NCBI GenBank assembly: GCA_023395435.1
Contig: JAEWZG010000034.1
Span: 1-13,985 of the forward strand
Direction of reading: 5' to 3'
From: Bacillota bacterium
GTDB lineage: Bacteria; Bacillota; Clostridia; Oscillospirales; Ruminococcaceae
DNA length: 13,985 nt
Shown here: piece after piece, positions 1 to 6,043 of the stretch
Numbering within the stretch: the first letter of the stretch is position 1
How the letters are laid out: the number at the start of each line of letters is the position of its first letter
Notes under the pieces: generated by a model
Databases searched by the model: none
Told to the model about the DNA's origin: nothing
Seen by the model: only the letters and a program-made list of their open reading frames with translations
Translations under genes and position numbers: made by a program

Positions 1-112
1 TTCGTTATTACAGTCGCCCGGTTTAAAATCGGACATACTCCACGAAAATTACCGAACATACCGTTCGCAACCTTTCGCTTCATCGCATATCTGTTGCAGT
101 CACGCAAGTGTT
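1..112 (-). ncRNA. Candidate structured non-coding RNA, 5' part, cut by window edge
   Basis: Read on the minus strand, this block is clearly GC-richer than the very AT-rich DNA beside it, lacks an obvious reading frame, and starts just downstream of a near-consensus promoter. It folds locally: GCAAC at 97-93 pairs with GTTGC at 71-67; directly adjacent, GAAC at 66-63 pairs with GTTC at 57-54; and GTCCG at 34-30 pairs with CGGGC at 20-16 (one G-U pair). Stacked short helices joined by purine-rich linkers (for example GATGAAGCG) resemble a conserved structured RNA rather than a leader. I could not match it with confidence to SRP RNA, RNase P, tmRNA, 6S RNA or the common riboswitches. The raiA-motif RNA of Firmicutes is the family I would test first, but that is an impression and not a match. 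The 3' end and any downstream gene lie outside the window. Confidence 0.5.
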
Positions 113-141
113 ATTTTACCATATATAATTATGGATTACAA
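113..141 (-). promoter_or_regulatory. Sigma-A-type promoter for the candidate ncRNA
   Basis: On the minus strand a TTGTAA -35 box (141-136) is followed by a 17-base spacer and a TAAAAT -10 box (118-113). Transcription would start near 107-103, exactly where the GC-richer, foldable block begins. There is no ribosome binding site plus start codon soon after, which favours an RNA product. Confidence 0.55.
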
Positions 142-260
142 TATGTTTCACAAAAATATATTTAGAAATTTTAAGCGACTTTTAATTATTTTTTATGCAC
201 AATGTACAACAATTGCGTTTTTATTTTGTTTTATAGGCTTTTTTGCTGTTTTTAAGCGTG
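142..260. other. AT-rich intergenic DNA
   Basis: This stretch lies between the lipoprotein stop codon and the promoter of the candidate RNA. It is very AT-rich. I see no convincing gene, and no clean hairpin with a U-tract that would end the lipoprotein transcript. Confidence 0.5.
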
Positions 261-926
261 CTATTTGAACACTTCCGGCTTATCTATCCGCAATATCTGA
301 TTTTTTTCAGTAATTTCTACCTTGAATGCCTTTTCAACATCATTGCCGTTTTCTTCAATGACGCAGGTATCAATAAAATTAAGAAATTTTCCATCCTTGT
401 CAAAGTTATAAATAACAGAAAATGCTTTTATTTCTCCAAGCTGTCTATAGACTTTGCGAAATTTGTCGGCATTATAAACGTATGTTATCTGTTTTCCGCT
501 TTCAGTAATTTTAGATGACGCTTCGTCAATTGAATCTTTGACCAGTAGTATAAACTCCTTCGATGCATCTGGATGTGGCTTTTTACGGGTAAATTTTTTG
601 AAGTCCCTGCTCTTACTATTTGATGTAGTTATTTCACCATTGTTCTTTATATATAAAGACTCTCCGTCATTATACTCTATATACGGTTTCCCGTCAATAT
701 AACCATTATAAAGGTAAACCATTGTTCCATCATCTTTGTAATTGAATGAGAATGTCTGTGTTACTTCACCTGTTTTCATATCAGTTATTACAACTGCTGC
801 ACTGTCAAGTTTTCCATAATCCTCTCTTGCCTTATTAACAAGCTCTTCGCCGACAATATTCTTTTCACGGCAGCCTGTCAATACAAGCATACTTAGTGTA
901 AATATCGTAGTAAGTCTCTTTTTCAT
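261..926 (-). CDS. Putative lipoprotein of unknown function
   Basis: The product is a 221-residue protein beginning MKKRL, with a hydrophobic stretch and a lipobox LTGC whose cysteine is residue 19. It should therefore be lipidated and anchored on the outer face of the membrane. The mature part is soluble and rich in K, E, D and Y, with alternating strand-like segments (FSFNYKDDG, PYIEYNDGESLYI, VIYNFDKDGKF), suggesting a beta-rich fold of the LolA-like/LppX-like kind; that is only a guess. The start at 926 is preferred over the in-frame ATG at 944 because AAGGAG lies 5 bases before 926 and inside the longer version. It is downstream of a membrane-protein gene on the same strand but separated by a terminator-like hairpin. 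I do not recognise a family or a substrate. Confidence 0.75.
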   Translation of the reverse strand: MKKRLTTIFTLSMLVLTGCREKNIVGEELVNKAREDYGKLDSAAVVITDMKTGEVTQTFSFNYKDDGTMVYLYNGYIDGKPYIEYNDGESLYIKNNGEITTSNSKSRDFKKFTRKKPHPDASKEFILLVKDSIDEASSKITESGKQITYVYNADKFRKVYRQLGEIKAFSVIYNFDKDGKFLNFIDTCVIEENGNDVEKAFKVEITEKNQILRIDKPEVFK

Positions 927-952
927 ATAAACTCCTTGCAACAAAAATTTAA

Positions 953-977
953 CAAGGGTGAGGAAATCTCACCCTTG
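953..977 (-). terminator. Probable intrinsic terminator or attenuator hairpin
   Basis: A perfect 10-base-pair stem, CAAGGGTGAG/CTCACCCTTG with a 5-base loop, lies 35 bases past the stop of the gene ending at 1012. On the minus strand it is followed by TTAAATTTTT, a moderately U-rich tail. It also sits just 27 bases upstream of the lipoprotein start, where I see no clear promoter, so partial readthrough may feed that gene. Confidence 0.65.
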
Positions 978-1011
978 CTTATTATTACAATATATATATG
1001 ATTTATGAGAT

Positions 1012-1467
1012 CTAAAATCCAAAATTATCATTTTTAGCAGTTTTATTTGATTTATTATAATCAATAATCGCAGACAACATACACACCAGAGTAGCAAAAA
1101 AGAAAATTATTGCAGCTACAAAACTATATGTGCTGAGCCTTCCATAAATGCTCTGATCTTTTATGTGCGTGATATCAGCAGACATCTTCCCATTACACAA
1201 ATATGCTTTAACCTGAGTGCCAGGCACATACTTCCACGACGATTGTGGCGAATATAATCTATACTCTTCGCCATTATATTTAACATATACTTTTGATGAT
1301 TTTGTTCCATATCCAGCATAACCTCTTGCCACCGTTACGGTAACAGCTTTATAATCATATTCAGTCTTATCTGCCAAATTGCTAAAAATCTTCATACAGC
1401 AAAAAGATATAATAAACAGTATTAAAAATACACTGCCTACAATTAGATATTTTTTTATGCTTTTCAT
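1012..1467 (-). CDS. Two-helix membrane protein with extracytoplasmic DUF3592-like domain
   Basis: The product has 151 residues. A first membrane helix lies at about 7-28 and a second at about 112-135. Between them is a roughly 80-residue beta-rich domain (VKYNGEEYRLYSP, then PGTQVKAYL). The helix-domain-helix order and the 'YNGEEY...PGTQVKAYL' pattern resemble DUF3592-type proteins, which have no established function. The start at 1467 is chosen because AGGAG lies 8 bases upstream and the hydrophobic helix then follows six residues in. Longer in-frame versions reach back through the proS terminator and into proS, and are not credible. It has its own promoter and downstream hairpin, so it is probably transcribed alone. 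Confidence 0.72.
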   Translation of the reverse strand: MKSIKKYLIVGSVFLILFIISFCCMKIFSNLADKTEYDYKAVTVTVARGYAGYGTKSSKVYVKYNGEEYRLYSPQSSWKYVPGTQVKAYLCNGKMSADITHIKDQSIYGRLSTYSFVAAIIFFFATLVCMLSAIIDYNKSNKTAKNDNFGF

Positions 1468-1495
1468 TCTGTCATCTCCTAGTGTTTTATAGCAT

Positions 1496-1524
1496 ATATT
1501 ATCACTCAAATAATTTAATGTCAA
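1496..1524 (-). promoter_or_regulatory. Sigma-A promoter of the 1012-1467 gene
   Basis: On the minus strand a consensus TTGACA (1524-1519) is followed by a 17-base spacer and TAATAT (1501-1496). Transcription should begin near 1489, giving a short leader of about 20 bases carrying AGGAG. It lies immediately after the proS terminator, which makes the gene an independent unit. Confidence 0.75.
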
Positions 1525-1525
1525 C

Positions 1526-1555
1526 AAAAAAAGGCAGGATAATTCCTGCCTTTTT
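1526..1555 (-). terminator. Intrinsic terminator after proS
   Basis: AGGCAGGA (1532-1539) and TCCTGCCT (1544-1551) form an 8-base-pair stem with a 4-base loop, flanked by A and T runs that extend the pairing. On the minus strand a run of T follows. It begins 5 bases after the proS stop codon. Confidence 0.9.
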
Positions 1556-1559
1556 GTTA

Positions 1560-3005
1560 TTAATAAGCCTTGCCCCAAAGAACCATACATTTTGCTGGTT
1601 TTCCACAGCATACACATTTGTCTGAAAGCTCTTCCTGATCAAAAGGAATACAACGTGAGCCTGCACCCGTCTGTTCTTTTACTGAATCCTCACAGGCTTC
1701 ATCTCCGCACCACATTGCTTTGATGAATCCGTCGCCCTTTTCTTCAAGTGCCTTTATCATTTCTTCAATAGTTGTGCACTTATATGTCTTGTTCTCTCTG
1801 TTTTCAAGAGCCTTATTATATAGTCCGTCATGAACTTCTTTTAGCTTAGCTTTAATTGCTGTTTCAAGCTCATCAAGCTTAATAATTGTCTTTTCTCTGT
1901 TATGACGTGTTACAAGAACGCACTGTCCGTTTTCAATGTCCTTTGGTCCGATTTCGAGACGAACAGGAACACCCTTCATTTCATACTCAGCAAACTTCCA
2001 GCCTGGTGAATTTTCGCTGTCGTCAAGTTTCACCCTTAAGCCAGCCTTAACAAGTCTATCCTTAAGTTCATTTGCTTTTTCAAGAACACCTTCCTTGTGC
2101 TGTGCGATAGGAAGAATTACGACCTGAATTGGTGCAACTGCCGGTGGAAGAACAAGTCCGTTGTCATCGCCATGTGTCATAATTATTGCGCCGATAAGAC
2201 GTGTTGTTACTCCCCATGAGGTCTGGTGTGGATAAACCTTTTTGTTTTCCTTATCAGTATACAAAATATCAAACGCCTTTGCAAAACCATCACCGAAGTA
2301 GTGTGATGTTCCTGCCTGAAGTGCCTTACCGTCATGCATCAATGCTTCAATAGCATAAGTAGCCTCAGCACCAGCAAACTTATCACTTTCAGTTTTCTTA
2401 CCTTTTACAACAGGCATTGCAAGAGCATCCTCACAGAATTTTGCGTAAACATTAAGCATCTTTTCAGTTTCATCAATAGCTTCCTGTGCTGTTGCGTGGA
2501 TAGTATGACCTTCCTGCCATAAGAATTCCCTTGAACGAAGGAACGGACGTGTTGTCTTTTCCCATCTTACAACAGATACCCATTGATTATAAAGTTTTGG
2601 CAAATCCCTGTATGAATGAATTATATTAGAATAATGTTCACAGAAAAGTGTTTCTGACGTTGGACGAACGCAAAGTCTGTCCTCAAGCTTTTCATTTCCA
2701 CCATGTGTAACCCAAGCTACTTCAGGAGCAAAGCCTTCAACATGATCCTTTTCCTTCTGCAATAAGCTTTCAGGAATAAACATAGGCATACATACATTTT
2801 CGTGGCCTGTTGCCTTGAACATCCCATCAAGAATGTGCTGGATATTTTCCCATATTGCATAGCCGTAAGGGCGGATAACCATACATCCCTTTACACTTGT
2901 ATATTCAATAAGCTCCGCTTTTTTTACTATATCTGTATACCATTTTGCGAAGTCCTCTTCCATTGAGGTTATCGCATCAACCATTTTTTTATTGTCCTTT
3001 GCCAT
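1560..3005 (-). CDS. proS: Prolyl-tRNA synthetase, short archaeal/eukaryotic-like type
   Basis: This cytoplasmic class II enzyme joins proline to tRNA(Pro) using ATP. The 481-residue form lacks the large editing insertion of the long bacterial (E. coli-type) enzyme and has instead the C-terminal zinc-binding extension of the archaeal/eukaryotic/Thermus type. Visible signatures are the class II motif 2 region ([22 protein letters not shown]), motif 3 ([14 protein letters not shown] followed by [12 protein letters not shown]), then an anticodon-binding domain (PIQVVILPI onward). The tail carries probable zinc ligands Cys433, Cys438, Cys464 and Cys467 and ends in the characteristic terminal tyrosine (WGKAY). 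The start at 3005 (MAKDNKK) overlaps the upstream gene by 17 bases and has GGAG 12 bases before it. An alternative ATG at 2984, with AAAGGA upstream and no overlap, cannot be excluded. It is co-transcribed with the preceding small gene and ends at a strong terminator. Confidence 0.95.
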   Translation of the reverse strand: MAKDNKKMVDAITSMEEDFAKWYTDIVKKAELIEYTSVKGCMVIRPYGYAIWENIQHILDGMFKATGHENVCMPMFIPESLLQKEKDHVEGFAPEVAWVTHGGNEKLEDRLCVRPTSETLFCEHYSNIIHSYRDLPKLYNQWVSVVRWEKTTRPFLRSREFLWQEGHTIHATAQEAIDETEKMLNVYAKFCEDALAMPVVKGKKTESDKFAGAEATYAIEALMHDGKALQAGTSHYFGDGFAKAFDILYTDKENKKVYPHQTSWGVTTRLIGAIIMTHGDDNGLVLPPAVAPIQVVILPIAQHKEGVLEKANELKDRLVKAGLRVKLDDSENSPGWKFAEYEMKGVPVRLEIGPKDIENGQCVLVTRHNREKTIIKLDELETAIKAKLKEVHDGLYNKALENRENKTYKCTTIEEMIKALEEKGDGFIKAMWCGDEACEDSVKEQTGAGSRCIPFDQEELSDKCVCCGKPAKCMVLWGKAY

Positions 3006-3249
3006 TATCAGACTCATCTCCGTTTTCTATTTCTTTTTCCTGAGGATCATAAACACTTCTTACTTCGTCTTTATCAAAATCGTATATGCCTTTTTTCACC
3101 CTTGCGGGATTAATAATTTTTTTATCAACAAATTTTGCTAGCTTTGGCGTCAGTACAGCGACAATAAAAACAACCATAAGCAAACCAAGCATCATTAACC
3201 CAAACCTGCCCATTACTTTGACAGCATTCGTATCTGCTGCGAATATCAC
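2989..3249 (-). CDS. Small single-pass membrane protein encoded upstream of proS
   Basis: The product is an 86-residue protein with one strong membrane helix at about residues 13-36 ([20 protein letters not shown]), then a basic stretch and a long acidic, polar C-terminal tail ([19 protein letters not shown]). I choose a GTG start at 3249 because GAAGGAG lies 8 bases upstream; the in-frame ATG at 3273 has no ribosome binding site and would place that site inside the coding sequence. Its promoter lies just upstream, and its end overlaps the proS start by 17 bases, so the two are one operon and probably translationally coupled. The helix followed by a hydrophilic tail is vaguely like the small OadG-type gamma subunits of decarboxylase pumps, but no partner subunits are nearby. 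Function unknown. Confidence 0.65.
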   Translation of the reverse strand: MIFAADTNAVKVMGRFGLMMLGLLMVVFIVAVLTPKLAKFVDKKIINPARVKKGIYDFDKDEVRSVYDPQEKEIENGDESDNGKGQ

Positions 3250-3280
3250 TATACTCACTCCTTCAATAAACATACATTTA

Positions 3281-3308
3281 ATTATAACATTTTTTCTGAA
3301 TAATTCAA
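3281..3308 (-). promoter_or_regulatory. Sigma-A promoter of the small membrane protein-proS operon
   Basis: On the minus strand TTGAAT (3308-3303), a 16-base spacer and a consensus TATAAT (3286-3281) are visible. Transcription should start near 3274, about 25 bases before the GTG start. No T-box leader or other riboswitch fits in this short leader, so proS here does not appear to be under tRNA-sensing control. Confidence 0.7.
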
Positions 3309-3363
3309 GTTATATAAGAAATATGGCTTGTTCATAATTAATTAAAAAAACTTACATAATGTG

Positions 3364-3392
3364 TTGACTTTTTTTAGTTAAGCCACTATACT
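3364..3392 (+). promoter_or_regulatory. Sigma-A promoter of first paralogue
   Basis: TTGACT (3364-3369), a 17-base spacer and TATACT (3387-3392) precede an AGGAGGTG ribosome binding site and the ATG at 3412. The segment from the -10 box to the ATG is almost the same, in sequence and length, as that in front of the second paralogue. Confidence 0.75.
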
Positions 3393-3411
3393 ATTATCGA
3401 GGAGGTGTTAT

Positions 3412-3732
3412 ATGAAATATAATAAAACTGGAATTGTTAAAACTGCTGTTTTTATTTTAGTAGTATTAGTTGTATTGTGTTCGGGCTTATATTATGCAAG
3501 ATGGCGTCATAACAACAATGGTAGAATTTTTTATAATGACCGTGCTTATCATATTTCCAATATAAATATTGACAAGTCGGAATTTAACAAGATAAAAAAA
3601 GATTATCCATATACAAAAAAGAAAAGCAGGGGCTATAAGATTTATGCTAAAGATACGTCAACCCCGGTGGTTATTTATGGAGAAAATAAAGATCATGAGT
3701 TTATTTCCTTTGAGCTTGTAGGAGGTCCTTAA
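3412..3732 (+). CDS. Single-pass membrane protein, tandem paralogue A
   Basis: The product has 106 residues: a short basic N-terminus, one membrane helix at about residues 9-28 acting as an uncleaved anchor, and a small domain of about 65 residues probably outside the cell. That domain contains DRAYHISN, YPYTKKK, GYKIYA and IYGENK, and these motifs recur at matching positions in the next gene. Aromatic and basic residues are abundant (predicted basic, beta-rich). AGGAGG sits 5-6 bases before the ATG. No known domain is recognised. The duplication, with each copy under its own promoter, suggests the products are needed under separate or dosage control, perhaps as envelope-associated small proteins; that is inference. 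Confidence 0.72.
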   Translation: MKYNKTGIVKTAVFILVVLVVLCSGLYYARWRHNNNGRIFYNDRAYHISNINIDKSEFNKIKKDYPYTKKKSRGYKIYAKDTSTPVVIYGENKDHEFISFELVGGP

Positions 3733-3749
3733 TTTAATAAAATAATATA

Positions 3750-3778
3750 TTAACTTTTTTGTATTAACCCATTATACT
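3750..3778 (+). promoter_or_regulatory. Sigma-A promoter of second paralogue
   Basis: TTAACT (3750-3755), a 17-base spacer and TATACT (3773-3778) mirror the promoter of the first copy, including the TATACTATTA core and the 19-base distance from the -10 box to the ATG. The -35 box has drifted from TTGACT to TTAACT, so this copy may be the weaker one. Confidence 0.65.
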
Positions 3779-3797
3779 ATTAGCGGGGAGGTGTTAT

Positions 3798-4124
3798 ATG
3801 ACAAATAAAGATAAGAGATCGAAAATAATTAAACCAATAATCATCTGCCTACTATTACTTGGTGTTGTTGTAACTTATTTTGTATATGTTAATTATCGCA
3901 CTGAAGATTATATTGAATATAAAGATCGCAAGTACAATATCTCATCTTTTCCCGCAATTACCGATAAAGATGAAATTTCAAAAATAAAGTCCGAATATCC
4001 ATATACTCATAAGAAAGATAATGGATATAAAATATATGCTGTAAAAGGATCTATGACATGCACTATTTATGGTGAAAACAAAAAAGGTGAATTTTATCAA
4101 TTTTCACTGGCAGGAAGTCTATAG
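3798..4124 (+). CDS. Single-pass membrane protein, tandem paralogue B
   Basis: The product is 108 residues with a basic N-terminus, a membrane helix at about residues 12-31, and a C-terminal domain that aligns with the neighbour upstream: YKDRKYNIS, KIKSEYPYTHKK, GYKIYA, IYGENK and a closing F-L-G pattern. The N-terminal anchors have diverged much more than the outer domain, so selection seems to act on the outer domain. GGGGAGGTG lies just before the ATG. The gene ends 23 bases before a strong terminator, closing the two-gene island. Function unknown. Confidence 0.72.
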   Translation: MTNKDKRSKIIKPIIICLLLLGVVVTYFVYVNYRTEDYIEYKDRKYNISSFPAITDKDEISKIKSEYPYTHKKDNGYKIYAVKGSMTCTIYGENKKGEFYQFSLAGSL

Positions 4125-4147
4125 GTTATTACATATTTATATATTAT

Positions 4148-4183
4148 AGAACCTTCTCAATTTGAGAAGGTTCTTTTATTTTT
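4148..4183 (+). terminator. Strong intrinsic terminator after the paralogue pair
   Basis: A perfect 11-base-pair stem, AGAACCTTCTC (4148-4158) with GAGAAGGTTCT (4164-4174), has a 5-base loop and is followed by TTTATTTTTCTT. It separates the duplicated genes from the regulator cassette. Confidence 0.92.
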
Positions 4184-4184
4184 C

Positions 4185-4196
4185 TTACATATGTAA
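4185..4196. promoter_or_regulatory. Candidate operator palindrome 1 (TTACATATGTAA)
   Basis: This perfect 12-base palindrome ends 7 bases upstream of the -35 box of the regulator gene. Its TACA/TGTA arms recur at 4227-4237 over the -10 box. Small Cro/CI-type regulators often bind such sites to control their own promoter; binding here is inferred. Confidence 0.4.
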
Positions 4197-4203
4197 AATA
4201 TAC

Positions 4204-4232
4204 TTGACATTTAGAACTTTATATTATACAAT
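4204..4232 (+). promoter_or_regulatory. Sigma-A promoter of the regulator-membrane protein cassette
   Basis: A consensus TTGACA (4204-4209), a 17-base spacer and TACAAT (4227-4232) lie upstream of a start near 4239 and the ATG at 4251. The leader is very short, with GAGGTG as ribosome binding site. Confidence 0.75.
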
Positions 4233-4237
4233 ATGTA
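4227..4237. promoter_or_regulatory. Candidate operator palindrome 2 (TACA-ATA-TGTA)
   Basis: An inverted repeat of TACA and TGTA around a 3-base centre covers the -10 box. It has the same half sites as palindrome 1 about 40 bases upstream. A repressor bound here would block RNA polymerase directly. Confidence 0.4.
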
Positions 4238-4250
4238 CGAGGTGAATGAT

Positions 4251-4448
4251 ATGTCAAAAAACCTACGACTAAAATCTGCACGAGCTTCGCTCGATATGTC
4301 ACAACAAAAGCTAGCCGATATGGTTGGTGTTACAAGGCAAACTATCAACGCGATTGAAAACGGCGACTATAACCCGACAATAAATTTATGCATAGCAATA
4401 TGTAGAACCCTTGGCAAGACATTAAACGAACTTTTCTGGGAGGAATAA
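4251..4448 (+). CDS. Small Cro/CI-type (Xre family) transcriptional regulator
   Basis: This is a 65-residue single-domain DNA-binding protein. The helix-turn-helix spans about residues 17-42 (SQQKLADMVGVTRQTINAIE followed by NGDYNP), a typical HTH_3 pattern, and it ends LNELFWEE as in the YozG/YgzD-like minimal regulators of Firmicutes. No sensor or dimerisation domain is present. The start at 4251 is preferred over the ATG at 4233 because GAGGTG lies 6 bases upstream and the shorter form begins right at the domain. The next gene starts 2 bases after its stop, so the two are co-transcribed; in this kind of pair the regulator usually controls its own operon. Two matching palindromes in the promoter support autoregulation, which is inferred. 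Confidence 0.88.
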   Translation: MSKNLRLKSARASLDMSQQKLADMVGVTRQTINAIENGDYNPTINLCIAICRTLGKTLNELFWEE

Positions 4449-4450
4449 AC

Positions 4451-4888
4451 ATGAATAATGACAATTTTGATGAAAGACAAAAACAAATGCGACATAGTAT
4501 TTTTACTGTTATGTATTTTATATTATTATGCTATATAGTTTTTTTCTTGATAGTTGGTAACTGCTTTGAATCATTTATAAGCTTTCGCGATTTAATGTTT
4601 ACCGGCATAATTCTGACAGCAACTATTGGCATAGTCCTTATGATTTTTAAGGAATGCTATTTCCGACGTTGTGAAACAAAAAATTCAATCAGAATATGTT
4701 TTATAGCCTGGGTAGTTATTATTGTTATAAATATAGTGACATTTATAGGTCGTGGATTCATTAAGGACGGAAAGATAAATGGATATTCTATTTTTTGCAC
4801 TACAATTATGTGGACTGCTATTCTTATAAGCTATATCATAAAAGGATTAATAAACCATAGTAAGGCAAAAGCAGAAATAGAAGAATAA
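4451..4888 (+). CDS. Four-helix membrane protein paired with the regulator
   Basis: The product is a 145-residue integral membrane protein with a short charged cytoplasmic start containing FDERQ, then predicted membrane helices at about 17-38, 48-68, 80-100 and 112-131, and a charged tail. An N-terminal DERQ motif followed by four helices is typical of small uncharacterised Firmicute membrane proteins encoded behind minimal HTH regulators. No enzymatic or transporter signature is visible. Its ribosome binding site (GGGAGGAA) lies inside the end of the regulator gene, so translation is probably coupled. What it does in the membrane is unknown; a role as the physiological target or signal partner of the regulator is a guess from context. 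Confidence 0.8.
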   Translation: MNNDNFDERQKQMRHSIFTVMYFILLCYIVFFLIVGNCFESFISFRDLMFTGIILTATIGIVLMIFKECYFRRCETKNSIRICFIAWVVIIVINIVTFIGRGFIKDGKINGYSIFCTTIMWTAILISYIIKGLINHSKAKAEIEE

Positions 4889-4893
4889 AATAT

Positions 4894-4923
4894 AAACCCC
4901 CTCCACAATGTGAAGGGGGTTTT
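4894..4923. terminator. Bidirectional intrinsic terminator between convergent genes
   Basis: AAACCCCCT (4894-4902) pairs with AGGGGGTTT (4914-4922), with further pairing of CAC and GTG inside one mismatch and an AAT loop. Plus-strand transcripts end in TTTT; minus-strand transcripts continue into TTTATATTTTATT. It therefore ends both the membrane-protein gene (stop at 4888) and acpP (end at 4934), and with it the fatty-acid operon. Confidence 0.88.
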
Positions 4924-4933
4924 ACGTATTAAG

Positions 4934-5161
4934 TTAGATATTGTCTTCAATGAACTTAACAATGTCGCCTACAGTCTTAACGTTTTCAACCTGATCATCA
5001 GGAATTTCAACGTCAAATTCTTCTTCAAGTGACATTACCAAATCAACTATATCAAGTGAATCTGCGCCAAGGTCTTCTGAGATTGATGCTTCCATCTTAA
5101 CCTTATCTTCATCTACATCAAGCTGGTCAACAATGATATCTTTAACCTTATCAAATACCAT
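4934..5161 (-). CDS. acpP: Acyl carrier protein
   Basis: This acidic 75-residue helical protein carries growing acyl chains on a phosphopantetheine arm in type II fatty-acid synthesis. The attachment site is Ser35 in the signature [12 protein letters not shown], and the rest ([23 protein letters not shown]) is the normal four-helix ACP pattern at full length. GGAGGG lies upstream of the ATG. It is the last gene of the fatty-acid operon, 69 bases after accA, a larger gap than most gaps between the core genes. A possible promoter and a small hairpin lie in that gap. Extra local transcription would suit a protein needed in larger amounts than the enzymes. The acpP position at the distal end, rather than near fabH or fabD, is a variant arrangement. 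Confidence 0.96.
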   Translation of the reverse strand: MVFDKVKDIIVDQLDVDEDKVKMEASISEDLGADSLDIVDLVMSLEEEFDVEIPDDQVENVKTVGDIVKFIEDNI

Positions 5162-5197
5162 ATTGTTTTCCCTCCATTTCTTTTTACAATTTTGTAT

Positions 5198-5226
5198 ATT
5201 ATATGGAGCCTAAGCTCTCTATATAA
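5198..5226 (-). promoter_or_regulatory. Possible internal promoter for acpP
   Basis: On the minus strand a perfect TATAAT (5203-5198) lies about 37 bases before the acpP start, with only a weak -35 match (TTATAT, 5226-5221) at a 17-base distance. A small hairpin (GAGC/GCTC, 5206-5217) occupies the spacer. The perfect -10 box is suggestive but the -35 is poor. Confidence 0.3.
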
Positions 5227-5230
5227 TCGC

Positions 5231-6043
5231 TTATAAAGAAAATTCTTCAAACTCGCCGATTTTTCTAAACTTAGTATATCGTTCATTCAGCAGTTCGTCA
5301 ATAGGTTTTCTCATCTTTTTTTCTAAAGCGTCAGAAATATAGTCGCTTATGTTCTCAACCATCATGTTCAGATTATTATGAGCGCCACCATTTGGCTCCT
5401 CAATAATCTTTTCTGCAACACCTAAAGATAATAAATCTTCTGCTGTGATTTTCATTATCTGGCAAGCTTCACGTTCTCTTGAAGCATCCTTCCAAAGAAT
5501 ACTTGCAAAGCCGCGTGGAGAAATAACTGAATATAATGCATTCTCAAGCATAGCAAGTTCATCGCATACGCCGAGTGCGAGTGCTCCGCCACTTCCGCCT
5601 TCGCCAAGAACGATTGAGATAACAGGAGTTTTAAGCGTCATAAATTCCATTAAATTTTTAGCAATAGCTTCACCCTGACCGCGTTTTTCAGCTTCTACTC
5701 CGCAGAATGCGCCAGGAGTATCAATAAAGCAAATAATAGGACGATGGAATTTTTCAGCCTGTTTTGCAAGCCTTAAAGCTTTTCTGTAGCCTTCAGGATG
5801 AGGCATAGAAAAGTTTGTTTTTTTGTTTTCATCAAGGTTTCTTCCCTTGACCTGTGCAATAATAGTTACAGGAACTCCGCAGAAACTTGCAACGCCACCC
5901 ATAATGGCTGCATCTTCACCATAAAGTCTGTCTCCATGCATTTCAAAGAAATCATAAAAAAGCAACGGGATATAGTCATTGACGGTAGGGCGTCCCTTGT
6001 GTCTTATAATATCGAGGCGTTCACACGCTGAAAGTTTGTTCAT
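5231..6043 (-). CDS. accA: Acetyl-CoA carboxylase carboxyltransferase, alpha subunit
   Basis: Together with AccD this subunit transfers the carboxyl group from carboxybiotin on AccB to acetyl-CoA, giving malonyl-CoA. The 270-residue protein has the crotonase-like fold signatures of the alpha subunit: MHGDRLYGEDAA (36-46), PHPEGYRKALRLAKQAE (81-97), FIDTPGAF (106-113), GEGGSGGALALG (147-158) and SVISPRGFASILWKD (172-186). It is shorter than the E. coli protein (about 319 residues) because the N-terminal extension is mostly missing, as in several Firmicute forms. Its ATG overlaps the accD stop codon by 4 bases (ATGA), so the two subunits are translationally coupled, fitting their 1:1 assembly. 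An AGGAGG-like site (AAGGAGGG) precedes the start. Confidence 0.96.
   Translation of the reverse strand: MNKLSACERLDIIRHKGRPTVNDYIPLLFYDFFEMHGDRLYGEDAAIMGGVASFCGVPVTIIAQVKGRNLDENKKTNFSMPHPEGYRKALRLAKQAEKFHRPIICFIDTPGAFCGVEAEKRGQGEAIAKNLMEFMTLKTPVISIVLGEGGSGGALALGVCDELAMLENALYSVISPRGFASILWKDASREREACQIMKITAEDLLSLGVAEKIIEEPNGGAHNNLNMMVENISDYISDALEKKMRKPIDELLNERYTKFRKIGEFEEFSL

Noticed and set aside
1..112. Partial protein-coding gene at the left edge
   Set aside because: No start codon with a ribosome binding site and no protein-like translation was seen on either strand; promoter and pairing fit an RNA better, though the block is cut by the edge.
243..518. Open frame on the plus strand opposite the lipoprotein gene
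   Set aside because: It is antisense to a gene with a clear lipobox and ribosome binding site, has no ribosome binding site of its own and is a low-complexity, F-rich translation.
3250..3411. Possible T-box or other riboswitch before the proS operon or the divergent gene
   Set aside because: Both promoters lie so close to their start codons that leaders are about 20-25 bases, too short for a riboswitch, and no T-box GGTGG-type motif is present.
4894..4923. Palindromes as attachment sites or insertion sequence ends around the accessory genes
   Set aside because: The inverted repeats flanking the 3.4-4.9 kb island are intrinsic terminators with U-tracts and are not similar to each other; no integrase, transposase or target duplication is visible.
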